Of a stretch of DNA of 64,000 nucleotides, positions 1-10,555 are shown piece after piece. Location of the stretch: NCBI GenBank assembly GCA_963932465.1, contig OZ010796.1:79369292-79433291 (forward strand), read 5' to 3'. The first letter of the stretch is position 1. The number at the start of each line of letters is the position of its first letter. This DNA comes from Maratus speciosus. Taxonomy: Eukaryota > Arthropoda > Arachnida > Araneae > Salticidae. The position numbers and the translations under genes are program-made. The notes under the pieces are model-generated. The model saw only the letters and a list, made by a program, of their open reading frames with translations. It searched no databases and had not been told where the DNA came from.

Positions 1-690
1 CCGGCCGACCCCCTCCCAAGGGTCACGGCACGACATGGAGCAACCAGAGCCACACTGGCCTCCCCACGCGACCGCTCCTTGGTCGACGGGGGCACCGCCA
101 AACCCTACCACCCTGAGGGTCGGCTCCCAACTGCTCCAGCTGAGGTCCTCGGAGGGATGAGCCATCCAATTCATAAAGTAACTTGGGCGCTGTCCGTAAC
201 CCTCGCCCTTCGGTTGCTCCGGGAGTCCCTGCATGGCGTTCCCGCGAGCCCCGTCGTCACTAGCGAGCACCGAGGACTTTCCACTACAAAGCCCTCACTC
301 ATACTTCAGGCTCCCTCTTAGTCAATAGGTGGATGGGGTCCTATCGCCTTAGCTATCCTTTGCCCAGAGTCACCACCCGGCCACCGCCGGCTCTGGGATC
401 AGACTATGGAGTGTCGCTACCCGGCTTGGCCAGAGAACCCGGCTGCCGGGGGTAGAAGCACGTCAACATCAAAACCGTGTCTACCCATGCACGACCTCCG
501 CTAACCGTGGCCACCGGACTCTTGGCCTGTCGACCGCAAGTCTCACTTGGAGGTGGCGAATCGTCCCCGTCCGGCCCCCTCGCATTCGTACACAACGAAC
601 TCTGCCGAGCTTCCGGTCGCCTCCCCCACTCAAGGGGTCGGATCGGAACCACCCGGAGGGGCGGCCACCTCTTTAACAGACAAAACACAT
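1..690. other. GC-rich block of unknown origin
   Basis: This stretch is far richer in G and C than nearly everything else in the window and ends abruptly near 690, where AT-rich sequence begins. No reading frame looks like a known protein. It abuts the 3' side of the gypsy gag relic on the minus strand, so it may be a separate insertion or the unsequenced part of a GC-rich element cut by the window edge. I see no terminal repeats. It resembles the 38126-39410 insert only in composition. Confidence 0.5.
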
Positions 691-793
691 TTATATTTTA
701 CTTGATTACATTTACACACAAAAAAGAAAATTAATATATACATATATTTGAGTTGAGTTTGACTCACACAATCCTCTACTAAATCCTTAACTG

Positions 794-1297
794 CTAAAAC
801 ATGTCACTTGAAAGTTTATCTCTGAATTTAGCATAGTGTTTGGGCCGCGAAGCTTTACGTGTCAAAACGTTTCTATTCTCCACGCCTTTTTCATTAGGTT
901 TCGGTATGTTTACTCTATAGACTTGAGACTTTTCGCGTCTACTTGGGACGTTTGTAAAAAGATTAGTCGCGGAACTTTTATAATCGATTCTCCCCCGATT
1001 CATTCTTCCCGTACCCCTTTCATACGACTTATGTCTTGTGGAACCTAATCCTGCATCTCCTGACACTGCATTTCTTTTTAACGTATCTTTATCGCGCCTA
1101 GATTTCCTGTTGTTCCTGGTCTGCCCAATTCTTACCGGCTTATCTCTTTGATCGCCCGGTAAAGCTATACCTATACGGGAGTCATTTGACTTCTCAAAAT
1201 CCCCACAATTGCAATACGTCTTCTTTATTTTTAACCTTCTCGCTTCGCTTAACGACTCGTCCTCATCTTGTTCTCTTTTAAGCATTTTCTCTCCCAA
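794..1297 (-). CDS. Unassigned basic ORF downstream of gag-protease
   Basis: I do not recognise this 167-residue frame. It overlaps the end of the gag-protease frame by about 20 bases in the +1 frame and is very basic and hydrophilic, with a short CNCGDF patch near residue 30 that is not a complete zinc knuckle. Its position is where a spacer between protease and reverse transcriptase would lie, but no RT motif follows. It may be the start of pol reached by frameshifting, or a chance open frame in decayed sequence. The stop at 794 is followed by AT-rich noncoding sequence. Confidence 0.35.
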   Translation of the reverse strand: MGEKMLKREQDEDESLSEARRLKIKKTYCNCGDFEKSNDSRIGIALPGDQRDKPVRIGQTRNNRKSRRDKDTLKRNAVSGDAGLGSTRHKSYERGTGRMNRGRIDYKSSATNLFTNVPSRREKSQVYRVNIPKPNEKGVENRNVLTRKASRPKHYAKFRDKLSSDMF

Positions 1298-3055
1298 CCT
1301 TGCTTAATCCTACGCTTAAATTCCCCTCTCGATCGGGTAACAAAAGGTCCCCTCCGTCTACTTTAAAATTCCCATTCATCTTCCTTGAGCGACGTTCATT
1401 CTCGCTAGAATTTCCTCCCGTATTCACGTCAATCATTTCTGACCGGGGGTTTCTCTTTTTCGACTGGTTCCCTTGCGTCAGATCGGACCGCTGTTGTTTC
1501 AGTTTCGGATTGGCATCACTTACGGTTTTTCCGGCGTATAAAGTCTCAGCCTTCCCCTTCTTAATTTTATCGATTAATGTTTGAGTTTCGTTTCCTAATA
1601 TATAATACGACAAGTCTGATTTGTTCTCTGCTACTATGGCCTTCGTTTTTATATTCCCCACTCCTTCAATTTCTAAGACAACGTGGGCGGTCGGTAAACG
1701 AAGCGTATCGTTCGTCAACGGTTGCCTAACTCTTACAGCACCACCGTCTAACTGATTGGGCTTAATTAATTGACTAGGGGTCACATCATACCTAGTTCCG
1801 GAATCTCTTAACGTCGTGCATTCTTTTCCGTTAATTAGAGCACGGCTAAGATATGGTTTGAAACTTTCCTCAAAATTCGTACCTACGCAAATGTGATGAA
1901 CGCTAGTAATAGGTTCTAAGTTCCTTTTGTTTTCCGGACAATTGGCTTTTAAATGCCCAATTTTGGAACAAATAAAACACTTATTCCAATTTTTACGTTC
2001 GAAGATCCTTTCTCTTTCGTTTTCCGTGTTTTTCTCTCTCCAATTAGTTTTGGTTTCCGAATGCCAATCTCTCATTTCGTCTTCATTTTCCGTTTTTTCC
2101 ATTCTCCTATCCCGCGAATTTCCTTCAAATTTTGGTTTCGTATTCCACGATTTTCTTGACACTCCTTTTATCGCCTCGTATTCGTCTAGTGCCGTAGCGA
2201 GCACCAAGGGATCTTTATAATTCGCCCACGAATCAATAAAATGCTCTTTCAAATCGACCGACGCGCGTCGTTTGATCTGATCAGTGATCAACAAGTCTTT
2301 TAATTCAGAAAATTGCGTAATCCCCAAACCGTTAATCCATCCTTCAAGAAAACTATTCAATTCGAATATGAGATCTCTCCACGGGTTTCCTGGATTACGC
2401 GTATGTTTATTCAATTTTTGACGGTACGCTTCCGCACTCAGCCTGTACCAGGCTAATAAAAGCGATTTAACATGTTCGAAATTGTCAATTTTTTGAGCTG
2501 GTTCGCGTAAGATTAATTCTGCAATTTCCACCGGCAATAATGCTAACAAGTGCGTGACGTATTCATCTTGCTCTATTCCGGACCTATTCGCCTGTCGCTC
2601 GAACAAATTCAGGAATAATGTTATGTCGGATCGTTCAGGATCGAAACGATGCATAATAGTTTTAAGAGGTAATCTAACGGATCTTTCGGAACCGCTGCTT
2701 ACCGTAGAATTTCGCCTTTCTGAACTCTGCGTTAATTTTAGCTGTTCTAAAGTAAATGCCCTTTCCTTATCTTTCTCTCTCTCTTCCCTAACTCTCTCTT
2801 CTCTCTCTCTTTCCTCTCTCTCTCTCTCTTTTTTTCCCTCTCTTTCTCTTTTTCTGCCGTGATGCGTTCTTCCCTATCCTTCACGATGTACCCTGCCTGT
2901 ACTAACGTCAGTTCCTCGTCGTATTTTTCTGCTGCTTCAATTTTTTCGATTATCATTGCCATATTGTCTTGTTCATCTATTTCCACCCCTAAAACTTCCG
3001 CGAGATTCTGTAAATCCGCTTTCCTGCAGTACTTCAGTGAATTTAACTTCGACAT
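1278..3055 (-). pseudogene. Gypsy-type gag-protease, split by a frameshift
   Basis: Gag packages element RNA and the fused aspartic protease matures it. The N-terminal part (3055 down to 2747, 102 residues) begins MSKLNSLKYCRK and runs into a highly charged E/K/R coiled-coil-like stretch. The rest (2654 down to 1278, 458 residues, open upstream to beyond 2744) has a SCAN-like capsid at about residues 30-165, a perfect CCHC knuckle (C-x2-C-x4-H-x4-C, residues 226-239) and a protease site D-S-G at residue 284, followed by the usual ILGN segment. The two parts are in different frames. The shift lies in the CT/GA-rich tract 2761-2850, so slippage there is the likely cause. Apart from this break the frame is clean, which suggests a fairly young copy. 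Start chosen at the first ATG after the probable splice acceptor. Confidence 0.8.
2761..2850. repeat. CT/GA-rich microsatellite inside gag
   Basis: The plus strand is a run of imperfect CTCTCT with T-rich interruptions. On the coding strand it encodes alternating Glu, Arg and Lys. It is the region where the gag reading frame changes, and so the probable site of a slippage indel. Confidence 0.8.
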
Positions 3056-3063
3056 GACTACGG

Positions 3064-3852
3064 TGTGTTGAAATAATACAAACGGAAACTATTCGTTTTG
3101 TTTATCAATTTAGAAGTATATGAACCTTACACCTCACAATAAATATTTTACCCCTAATCACACAATATAAATACACATTTCAAATGCATAACCAATACGT
3201 AAAAATTATTTTATGATTTTTCAAAGGGTTTTCAGATTTTCTATATTCTCGTGCCAAACGTAAAGCAAAAACTAAAATTCAAAATTTTAAAGCTTTAGAG
3301 TCCCTATACACACAATATGAAAACAATAAGTAATTTTTCAAATACTATAGGCAAACTACATTCCCAGTATTTCTCAAGAACTGAACACTCTCTGCAACCT
3401 TTATCAAAATGCATCTATACTATTTAGGGTAAAAGTTTAATTTACTCTGTTTGTCATTTAGCAATCCAGCATGCATAAAAAATTCTCTTTATACAATCAC
3501 TCATTAAAATATATTTCTTACACATTACTCTTACATTATATATTCGTCATATAAGAAAAAAAAAATTTTACTGGGAATTTTTTTTTTTTTTTTGAGTAGT
3601 TATGAATTTAGCCTATCTAATCCTTTCTGCATTCCAAATATTACAAATACTGATAAAGATAACATAACATATAAATTTGCATTAAACGTTAGTTTTCAAT
3701 TAACTACACATTATTGATTTATCATAATCTTAGTATTTTCATTTACCTCAAAATAAAAAAGTTTCTCATATTTTTATTTAAACAACATTTTAACATCCTA
3801 TCAGTACGATAAATAATAGTTTAAGAGTCACTCAAAATGAAATGAGCTTACC
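3064..3852 (-). other. Probable intron in the gypsy leader
   Basis: On the minus strand a GC-rich leader ends CAACAG and is followed at 3852 by GTAAGC, a good splice donor. About 790 bases of strongly AT-rich sequence follow, including homopolymers, then a T-rich stretch ending CACACCGTAG just two bases before the gag ATG. The sharp drop in GC at the donor and its return at the acceptor fit an intron. Seen: motifs and composition. Inferred: that splicing occurs. Confidence 0.5.
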
Positions 3853-4249
3853 TGTTGCAGTTGTTGCTTGAAGTATCTTGTCTGGGGAACGGTCCGTTAT
3901 GGCACTCCGCGGGTGTCGTCCACTGTAGCTCAAGGGCTCGTATCGGGCGTGTTGCGTCCCACTGTTTGTCGTCCAAGGTCCACCTTGCACTGTCTCGAAG
4001 CACTGTCTAGTTGATCTAGATGAACTGTCTCATTCCCGTTGTTCTGGATGAACTGTCTTTCGTTCTGGACGAACTGTCTTTTGTTCTGGGTGAACTGTCT
4101 TTTGCTCCCGAAGGGCTGTCCTACTGTCTTCCTCGGAACTGTAGTTTCGATTCTTTCGGCTGCCTCTCGAGTTGTCGTCAGAAACTCCGGGTGTTCGCCG
4201 TCTGTTTCCTCCTGGGCTTTCCTCTAATAACAATTATTCTTGCTGAAAA
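3853..4249 (-). other. Gypsy leader exon with 21-bp tandem repeats
   Basis: GC-richer untranslated leader between the primer binding site and the probable donor. At 4018-4104 it carries three to four copies of a ~21-base unit containing GAACTGTCTTT on the plus strand. Translated on the minus strand this would read as repeated QKTVHPE-like units, but there is no convincing start and no match to a known protein. It could hold packaging signals; that is speculation. Confidence 0.5.
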
Positions 4250-4266
4250 TCCCACCGCTGCCACCA
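4250..4266 (-). promoter_or_regulatory. Primer binding site, tRNA-Leu type
   Basis: The minus strand reads TGGTGGCAGCGGTGGGA, complementary to a tRNA 3' end TCCCACCGCTGCCACCA, which as I recall matches a tRNA-Leu acceptor and T-arm. It lies directly after the LTR end (…GTTACAACT), as expected for minus-strand priming. Confidence 0.75.
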
Positions 4267-4990
4267 AGTTGTAACGGAGCCGATGTCGTAAGGTGGTGTG
4301 GTAGCGGGCAACTTCAACGGCCTAGTCTTATCAATATCGAAAAAATATTTTATTGTTTCACAAACAATTAAATAAGAATTTCTTGATTAAATAATTCATA
4401 ATTACAACATTTTTCATATAAGGGTTCGAGTTCAGCTGACAATAATATATTTATAGAATCAAGTCCAGTCCTCGAATAATAGATCGCTTTCAGTGTAGTC
4501 AGTCTCTTACTTATCCAATGTCCACTATTTTCGAAGATAGAGCTCGCGATGCTCGACAGGAATGTCGCACTTTTGTAGGTGTTTAACCGAGGTTTAGGAA
4601 CCTCCGATCTTCCCCTCCGTGATGGAGATATCTTAACAGCCACCCCTGGCTTTCGCTTTTCTGTGCTTCGGAGTATGCCCCGATGCCGTCGACCCGTGAG
4701 AGATTTCCACTCTGCACGACCAGAAACACCTTGAAGTCTCAACTTCAACAGAAGGGAAAATTAAGCTCCCGAGAATGCTCTCGCATCCTCTTTTATCAGT
4801 TTCGTTTTTCCGTCCAGGACCAAAGCCACTCCCATTAGCCACTCACCATCCGTGGGCCATGATCTCATAGGCCAGCCCTTTCTCTATAGGCTGCCGTCAG
4901 GAACTTTCGCGTCCGGCTTCATCTCTGGTTTCACTTTCTACTTTCCCACGGGAACGAGGCCCTCGTGAACATCAAAAGAATATTTCTCTC
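4267..4990 (-). repeat. 5' LTR of gypsy element G1 (outer edge uncertain)
   Basis: The inner edge is fixed by the primer binding site. Within it the minus strand has a TATA-like CTATAAATATATT at about 4457-4445 and an AATAAA polyadenylation signal at 4354-4349, in the order expected for U3-R-U5. A TGTTAAG at about 4639 is one candidate left terminus; a longer LTR reaching about 4990 is also possible. No second LTR is available to set the edge. Confidence 0.55.
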
Positions 4991-5498
4991 GCTAGATAAA
5001 AGAGTCCCTTTCACCCTAGTGTCATCCGCGAAGATTGATAGAAATTGAGGTATTTGTTTCAACTCTAGCGACATTTTCTAGGACTCTGAAGAAATTTGGA
5101 GGCTAGGTGAAAATACATTAGCTTCCCTATGCTGGCTTTTGCCTTGTAAATTGAGAGTTTCAATGTGAGATATCGTCGAATTCTCACATAGACTTTAGCA
5201 TATAAGTTGTAATTGAACTACCGCAATAAATCTTAGCACTTTTTGTATATTTTATTATATTTAGGCTTATAGCTGACCGCTATCCTAATATAAAGTGCAC
5301 TAATAATTTATTCCTTGTCAACCATATATTTATATAAGAAAAAAAATATATATATGAGTATGTTATAAAGCTGTTCTAACTACCCTGAACCTAATAGCTT
5401 ACACCTACTCATTTTAAAGAGTAATTCTGAAATTCTGTCATCTAAATTGTAAGGCTATTAGCAAAGGCTACCCTTAGAGAAGACAGAAAAAATTCTCT

Positions 5499-5534
<36 letters not shown>

Positions 5535-5954
5535 AAAATTACCCCAACATTATTCACTATTAAATTAATTAAGTTTTAATGTTATTTGGCTTTGTTAAGA
5601 TTTTATATTTTCTAATTCATATTCGAAAAAAAAATATATATAACTTTTGCCTGGAGATAAATATTTCACTGCTCCAGTGAAGTTTTGTGAAGCACATTAC
5701 ATAATTTTATAAGTATGTTTTCGGGTGCGCCCTGCACATTTGCTCAATATTGTAACCCTGAGACAAATTGGCGTTCCCATGTTCCTATCCTTTCTTATTA
5801 TTATTTTGAATTTTAAAAAGGCAAGTTATTAATTTTGTTTCAATTTTTTTTACCTAAAAGAGAAAAATTTATTTTTAAATTTTGATAATTTTGAAATTTT
5901 GAAATTCGATTAATTATGTATTTTGTTTTATTTTTTTATACCAATTCATATCCC
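4991..5954. other. AT-rich spacer without a gene
   Basis: No coding potential or terminal repeats seen. It holds a poly-T run of about 34 bases ending near 5533 and short A/T tracts. It may include decayed pol or 3' sequence of the minus-strand gypsy at 5955-9487, but nothing is recognisable. Confidence 0.5.
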
Positions 5955-7205
5955 TTACTTGTTTCTTTGATCATCAGTTTTCCCCTTTTTATTATACTTT
6001 TTTGGATACTTTTGAGCATTCTCTTTTAAATTCTCATTTTTATACTCATTTGGATAATAACTGGCATGACTCTGAGGTTGATTATTCCTATATGGCACAT
6101 GCTGAGGGAAGTAATTTGGTGGGGGTGGGGGATATGGAGAATATCCATAGTAACCACCTGTGGGTGCATAAGATTGAAAATGCACTTGCTGGTTTGGGTT
6201 AACAAATCTAGGATTAAAATTCGCTCTCGGTTGATACTGTCCATTATAAGAGTACCTTTTATTAAAATGCCGACCTGCGAAATCCCTGCTATCCTTATAT
6301 GTATTTTTATTATCATTTTTGTACCAGCGCGTTTCTAAAGTATGCGAATTTTTTTTACATAATTCGCACCATCTGCTTGATGCAGTATCTTTTGTTTTAA
6401 CTTTCAAATTGTTTATTTCGGAAGTTAAAATTTTAATTTGCTCCGCGCTTTCCATATTTAATTTTAACAATTTGTCTAAATTTTCCTCAGTGGAGGTTTT
6501 TGTAATCGAATTAATTTCCTTTGATGCAACTTGATTGTATGCATCTTCCATTTGTTTCGCAAATTTACATGCGTCGTTGAAATTTTTCGGCGCCATTCTT
6601 CGAATGTCCAAACTTAAATCTGCCCTAACTGATTCTAAAAATATTGTGAATTTTATCATTTCAAATAAACTACCATTACCGTTGTCAATATTTTGGCCAC
6701 TTTTATCTAGGTAAAGTTTTGCAGCCGCATTGAATTCACTGATAAAATCAGCGATAGCCTGCGCAGGTTTTTGCCTAAGAGAAAAAAAATTGCTTTGAGC
6801 CGCAGAAAAACTTGTTTTAGTAGAAAAAGTATCGATTAATTTTTCTTTAAATTTACCATAGTCTTTTTCTGTATTAAGATTTTCTTCGTTAGCTAATTTA
6901 TCTCTAGCACTACCGACTAATTTCGTTTTCAAGAGCGCAAGTTTCGAAACATTCTCTAATTCCGTTTGTTTAATTAGATTATCGAATTCGTTCACAAAAA
7001 ATTTAATATCAGACTCTTTCTTTCCATCAAAGACGGGGATACAATTCAACAGCGTATCAACACTAGGTTGAGTCATTGTATTCTTTTTAGTTTTTTGTAG
7101 CGAATAATTTAGAGAAATAATTTTATTTTTCTGTCCTCTGGTTTTAACTCCAGAGGTATTTAAATCTACACTTCTCCTTTTAAATTTTCGCTTATTGTTG
7201 GGCAT
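5955..7205 (-). pseudogene. Gypsy-type Gag with a damaged zinc knuckle
   Basis: A 416-residue uninterrupted frame. Residues 1-43 are very basic; the second methionine (residue 44, MTQPSVD) may be the true start, since the capsid fold begins soon after with FDGKKESDIKFFVNEFD, typical of retrotransposon Gag (Retrotrans_gag-like). The capsid spans about residues 50-230, a helical linker follows, and the C-terminus is rich in Asn, Tyr, Gln and Pro with a PPPPP run. The zinc knuckle should be C-x2-C-x4-H-x4-C; here C280, C283 and H288 are present but the last Cys is Arg293 (codon CGC at 6329-6327, one transition from TGC). Nucleic acid binding is probably impaired. No pol follows. It is open full length but the element is incomplete, so I call it a pseudogene. 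Confidence 0.75.
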
Positions 7206-8697
7206 AACCTTTTAACAGAATATTTCTGTTTATCATACTTTTTTCTCTATATTGCAACATATGTATGAAAATATTCTAGATTGCATAAATACATAAAAAC
7301 AACAGCACTAAAATTTAAAAAAAAAAATTCTTAGGAGATGAAGTTGTTTTGTAGATTATTCTTTTACACACATAAATACCCCTAAAATATTTATAATACA
7401 CGTATACATAAAAAACAACATAATTTCATTTAACAGAAAAATATCTGTCTTTTTCTACAGAAAAAACAATCTTATTTTATTTTTTTTATATGTAAATAAT
7501 GTACTACTACTTCGTAGTACGACTCATAAATTTTCTTTTGTATCAAGGTGATACAATTTCAAAAATCATGATCTATTGACATTTCAATCATTTTTATACC
7601 AGACATATTATCAAATTTTACTTATTATTCTTATTATTATTATTATTTATACAGTATATAAAAAAATTATTTTTACAAATGTGTCATCTGTGATGTGAAT
7701 GCCATTATTTCTCAATGGTAACTGAGATCCAACCAAAAGAGAAAAGAGAGAAAAAAACAAAATTGTAATTCCTAAATTTACCTATTATAAATCCCAGAAT
7801 TATTTTTTTCATTTCCTTTTTTTTTTTTTGCTAACATATATTATTCATTTTATTTATATAAAATTATTATATGTGTGTCATTATTGTTACAATAATAAAA
7901 TTAATTTTAATAAAATTTTAATCAATTAAACTTACATACCTACAATATCTTTAAAATTGTGACATTAAAATAATACTTAAATTTATTTTCCTTTATTATT
8001 ATTATTATTATTATTATTTCTAATGACCTCAGATGAACGTTCCTGAGTCATAGCACCATTTTACTATGAAGGAGGGGATGCTGGACAGATAGTTACACCT
8101 GTTTATTTTCTATTTAATTTACATCCAAAATTGTTAATTGGTCCAAATCATCCAAGCAACCTCATAGCAAATTGGTATATAATTTTATATACCTTAGATA
8201 AATTCAAATAATATAAGTGATCGTAATTACCTAAATTCTAGTAGAAGAGCAACGCGAAGCATTAATAAAATTAAATTATAATTCGCGTCAAAATGTAATT
8301 ATTAAATTTGAATAATTACGAATAAAATTAAGAGTTTGCGTTGTGAATTATTTAGACGAACTCTTCCACTTATGAATTAAACTAAAATTTAAGCTGTAAA
8401 AATAAATTGACACACCTTAAACCTTATCAATTAAATAATTACAGAAACTTTTTAAAACTTGATTAAATATTTTATTTACATTGAACACAACTATATACAG
8501 AAATAGATAATATTATTTCAAAAAAAAGAAAGCAACACCTTTGTTTGCTTCTCATTATTTTAAGTATATTTAATCTTTAAAAAAAAGACAATATTTTCAT
8601 TTACTCTAATTATTATATATTTTTCTTTTTGCTAAAAGAATAATTCTCTTTCATTTTTAAATTACCTTAATTTTATTTAATTATTGGTTTTGTCGGA
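7206..8697 (-). other. Gypsy G2 leader, AT-rich noncoding
   Basis: No gene seen. The part around 8080-8480 is recognisably the reverse complement of about 24330-24680, including a shared block containing GCGTTGCTCTTC and a TATAAAATTATATACC box. A run of ATT/TTA repeats lies at 7993-8018. The long untranslated leader precedes gag on the minus strand. A further GGATCTCAG copy lies at about 7730. Confidence 0.5.
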
Positions 8698-9487
8698 TCT
8701 CAGATTACTCTCTACCATAAAATATCAGAAAAGTATATTTATGATTTTTCATATGTGGTAAAAGAAAAAGTTTAAAGTAGTACCTTTTTTTAATATACGG
8801 GATGGTGGCCTTTATTCATCAAATTCAGAGTTGTCGCGTTGCTTAGGATCATATTCATATGTCATCAGGAATTCGCTTCGTATCAGAGCGGCGACATCGG
8901 GATGGCAGGATGCATAGCTACGGACCTCTGTAGAACAATCCACTTTATTTTAACATCAGGAAGACATCCTCAATTAGGCTTGCTTAGGCTCACTCCGATA
9001 TGTACATCAGGAAGACATCCTCAATTAGGCTTGATTAGGCTCACTCCGATATGACCATCTCGCCTGGGCATTACTAGGGCTTTTTGGATTCATTACACGG
9101 GCTTTCAGGAGAGCTCCTGCGTCCTCTACATCTTTTTTTTCAGACTCTCTTTTTCAAACCTTATTCTTCTTGAACACCAACTCCTGCAGTTGGTGGAACT
9201 ATTTTCGTCTAGTCCACTGTTATTGGATGTGAGAAGATTTTGCATTATTCTTCGATAGGCCTATTAGCTAACAGTCTGCAAATGGCCCCTTACATATACT
9301 TTAATATTATTATCTGCCTTAAAGTTTGGGTGGTCTGAAAAGCCATAAATTTATCCCAACACTTTTATTGAGGCCATAAATTTATTCCAACGTTTTTATT
9401 ATTTTACGATTTCTAATTATACACCACTTTCCATTGGCTTGTCATAAAACGACACCATGGCGTCTGGCTATTGTTGTTGTCTGAGAT
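8698..9487 (-). repeat. LTR-like segment bounded by GGATCTCAG / CTGAGATCC
   Basis: About 790 bases with inverted 9-base termini, matched in reverse complement by 23277-24058. Inside, a ~52-base unit containing ATCAGGAAGACATCC is repeated twice (about 8952-9052). The relative carries a different short tandem repeat at the corresponding position. Its position before the leader and gag fits an LTR, but the TG…CA ends are not seen. Confidence 0.5.
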
Positions 9488-9894
9488 CCGAACGCTATTC
9501 AACATTATACATTCATTTTACAATACAACAATTTTTTAAAAATATATATTTAATATTTAAAATCAACTTAATAATTTTTGTATGAACTTACACTCCTATT
9601 TTACTTAAATATGTAAACATTATAATTTTACACTCATAATTATATATTATAAAAAATATTTATACAAACAGAAATAACAAATTACGCAATTTTACTTTGA
9701 TTTAACCAACCTGGTGCGGGAACATATCATAGTTATATGTTGCCCAGCAGATGCTTATACGGATCATCGCTAAGGAAATCCACCATTTCAAAGAAAGGAT
9801 TAGTTTTTCTCCCCATGCGAGGTCGGGGAGAATGATGAATGGCTTTCTTATTGTGTGATTTGACCCAGTGCTACGTGGGCTTGAACCGTGATAC
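9488..9894. other. Spacer, possible decayed tRNA-like repeat
   Basis: AT-rich to about 9700, then a moderately GC stretch ending GGGCTTGAACCGTGATAC that loosely resembles a tRNA B box. No gene. It is the left flank of the hAT insertion. Confidence 0.3.
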
Positions 9895-9902
9895 CTGGCC
9901 GG
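9895..9902. repeat. 8-bp target site duplication, left (CTGGCCGG)
   Basis: CTGGCCGG lies directly before the hAT terminus CAGTGTTG and is repeated exactly at 15201-15208. Eight-base duplications are the hallmark of hAT insertion. Confidence 0.9.
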
Positions 9903-10510
9903 CAGTGTTGATTTCAGGGGGTGGCCCGGGGGGAATGTCCCCCCCCCCGGGATTCAAAAATGTCCCCCCCGGAGGAAATTTTTGACTTTCTCCTTATTTT
10001 TCCTAGTAGTGATATTTTCCTTCGAATCCTCCCGAAAAACTTGTTAAGATGGAATCGTAAGATACCGTTAAAAAATTCTGTCTTAACAGATATACTTGCA
10101 TAGCATTTTTGTCGTCAATTACAAGGAAATGTTCCTTCTAAGGTATTATTCTGTTACAGATAGGTTCAGTTTTTACGACATATAACAGCTTTGTATAAGT
10201 AAGTCTTACAAGCTATTCGAAAAATCGTACAAATTAAAAGAAAATTACGAAATTAATGTTTATTCTGTTTATTAATATTTAACCTTTCAGCTAACTTTTT
10301 GCACAATAGGTGTTGTCATATTTTTGTGTGCAATAGAAGTTATACGATTTTAAAGAAGAAGAAGAAGAAACAAATTACATAATTATTAATTAGCATACCG
10401 CTAATACTTGCATAATATTTATTTAAAGCATACCGGTAGTAAAACTTAAATTTTAATTTTGGTGCCATATACGAGATTAAACTGTAAGAAATTGTTGTTA
10501 AATACTAATT

Positions 10511-10555
<45 letters not shown>

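Larger units (their letters stand above)
794..4990 (-). mobile_element. Truncated Ty3/gypsy retrotransposon, 5' half (element G1)
   Basis: Read on the minus strand, the order is 5' LTR, tRNA-Leu-type primer binding site, GC-rich leader, AT-rich probable intron, gag with protease, and one further open frame ending at 794. No reverse transcriptase, RNase H or integrase follows, and no second LTR is seen before the window edge, so the copy is truncated or continues outside. The SCAN-like capsid, CCHC knuckle and DSG protease order is typical of gypsy-class elements. The outer LTR edge near 4990 is only approximate. Confidence 0.75.
5955..9487 (-). mobile_element. Second gypsy-like element, 5' half (element G2)
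   Basis: On the minus strand this comprises an LTR-like segment (9487-8698), a long AT-rich leader, and a gag frame ending at 5955. Pol and a 3' LTR are missing. The LTR-like segment and about 600 bases of the leader have a collinear relative on the plus strand at 23277-24670, at the same internal spacing, which argues that these belong to one element family and not to chance neighbours. Confidence 0.65.

Noticed and set aside
404..734. Frames of 85-94 codons in the first GC-rich block
   Set aside because: Same reason: GC-rich and open on both strands, with no recognisable product.
4368..4748. 126-codon frame on the minus strand
   Set aside because: It lies within the gypsy LTR and crosses its TATA-like box.
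5200..5954. 3' LTR for the minus-strand gypsy G2
   Set aside because: No similarity to the LTR-like segment at 8698-9487 could be seen.
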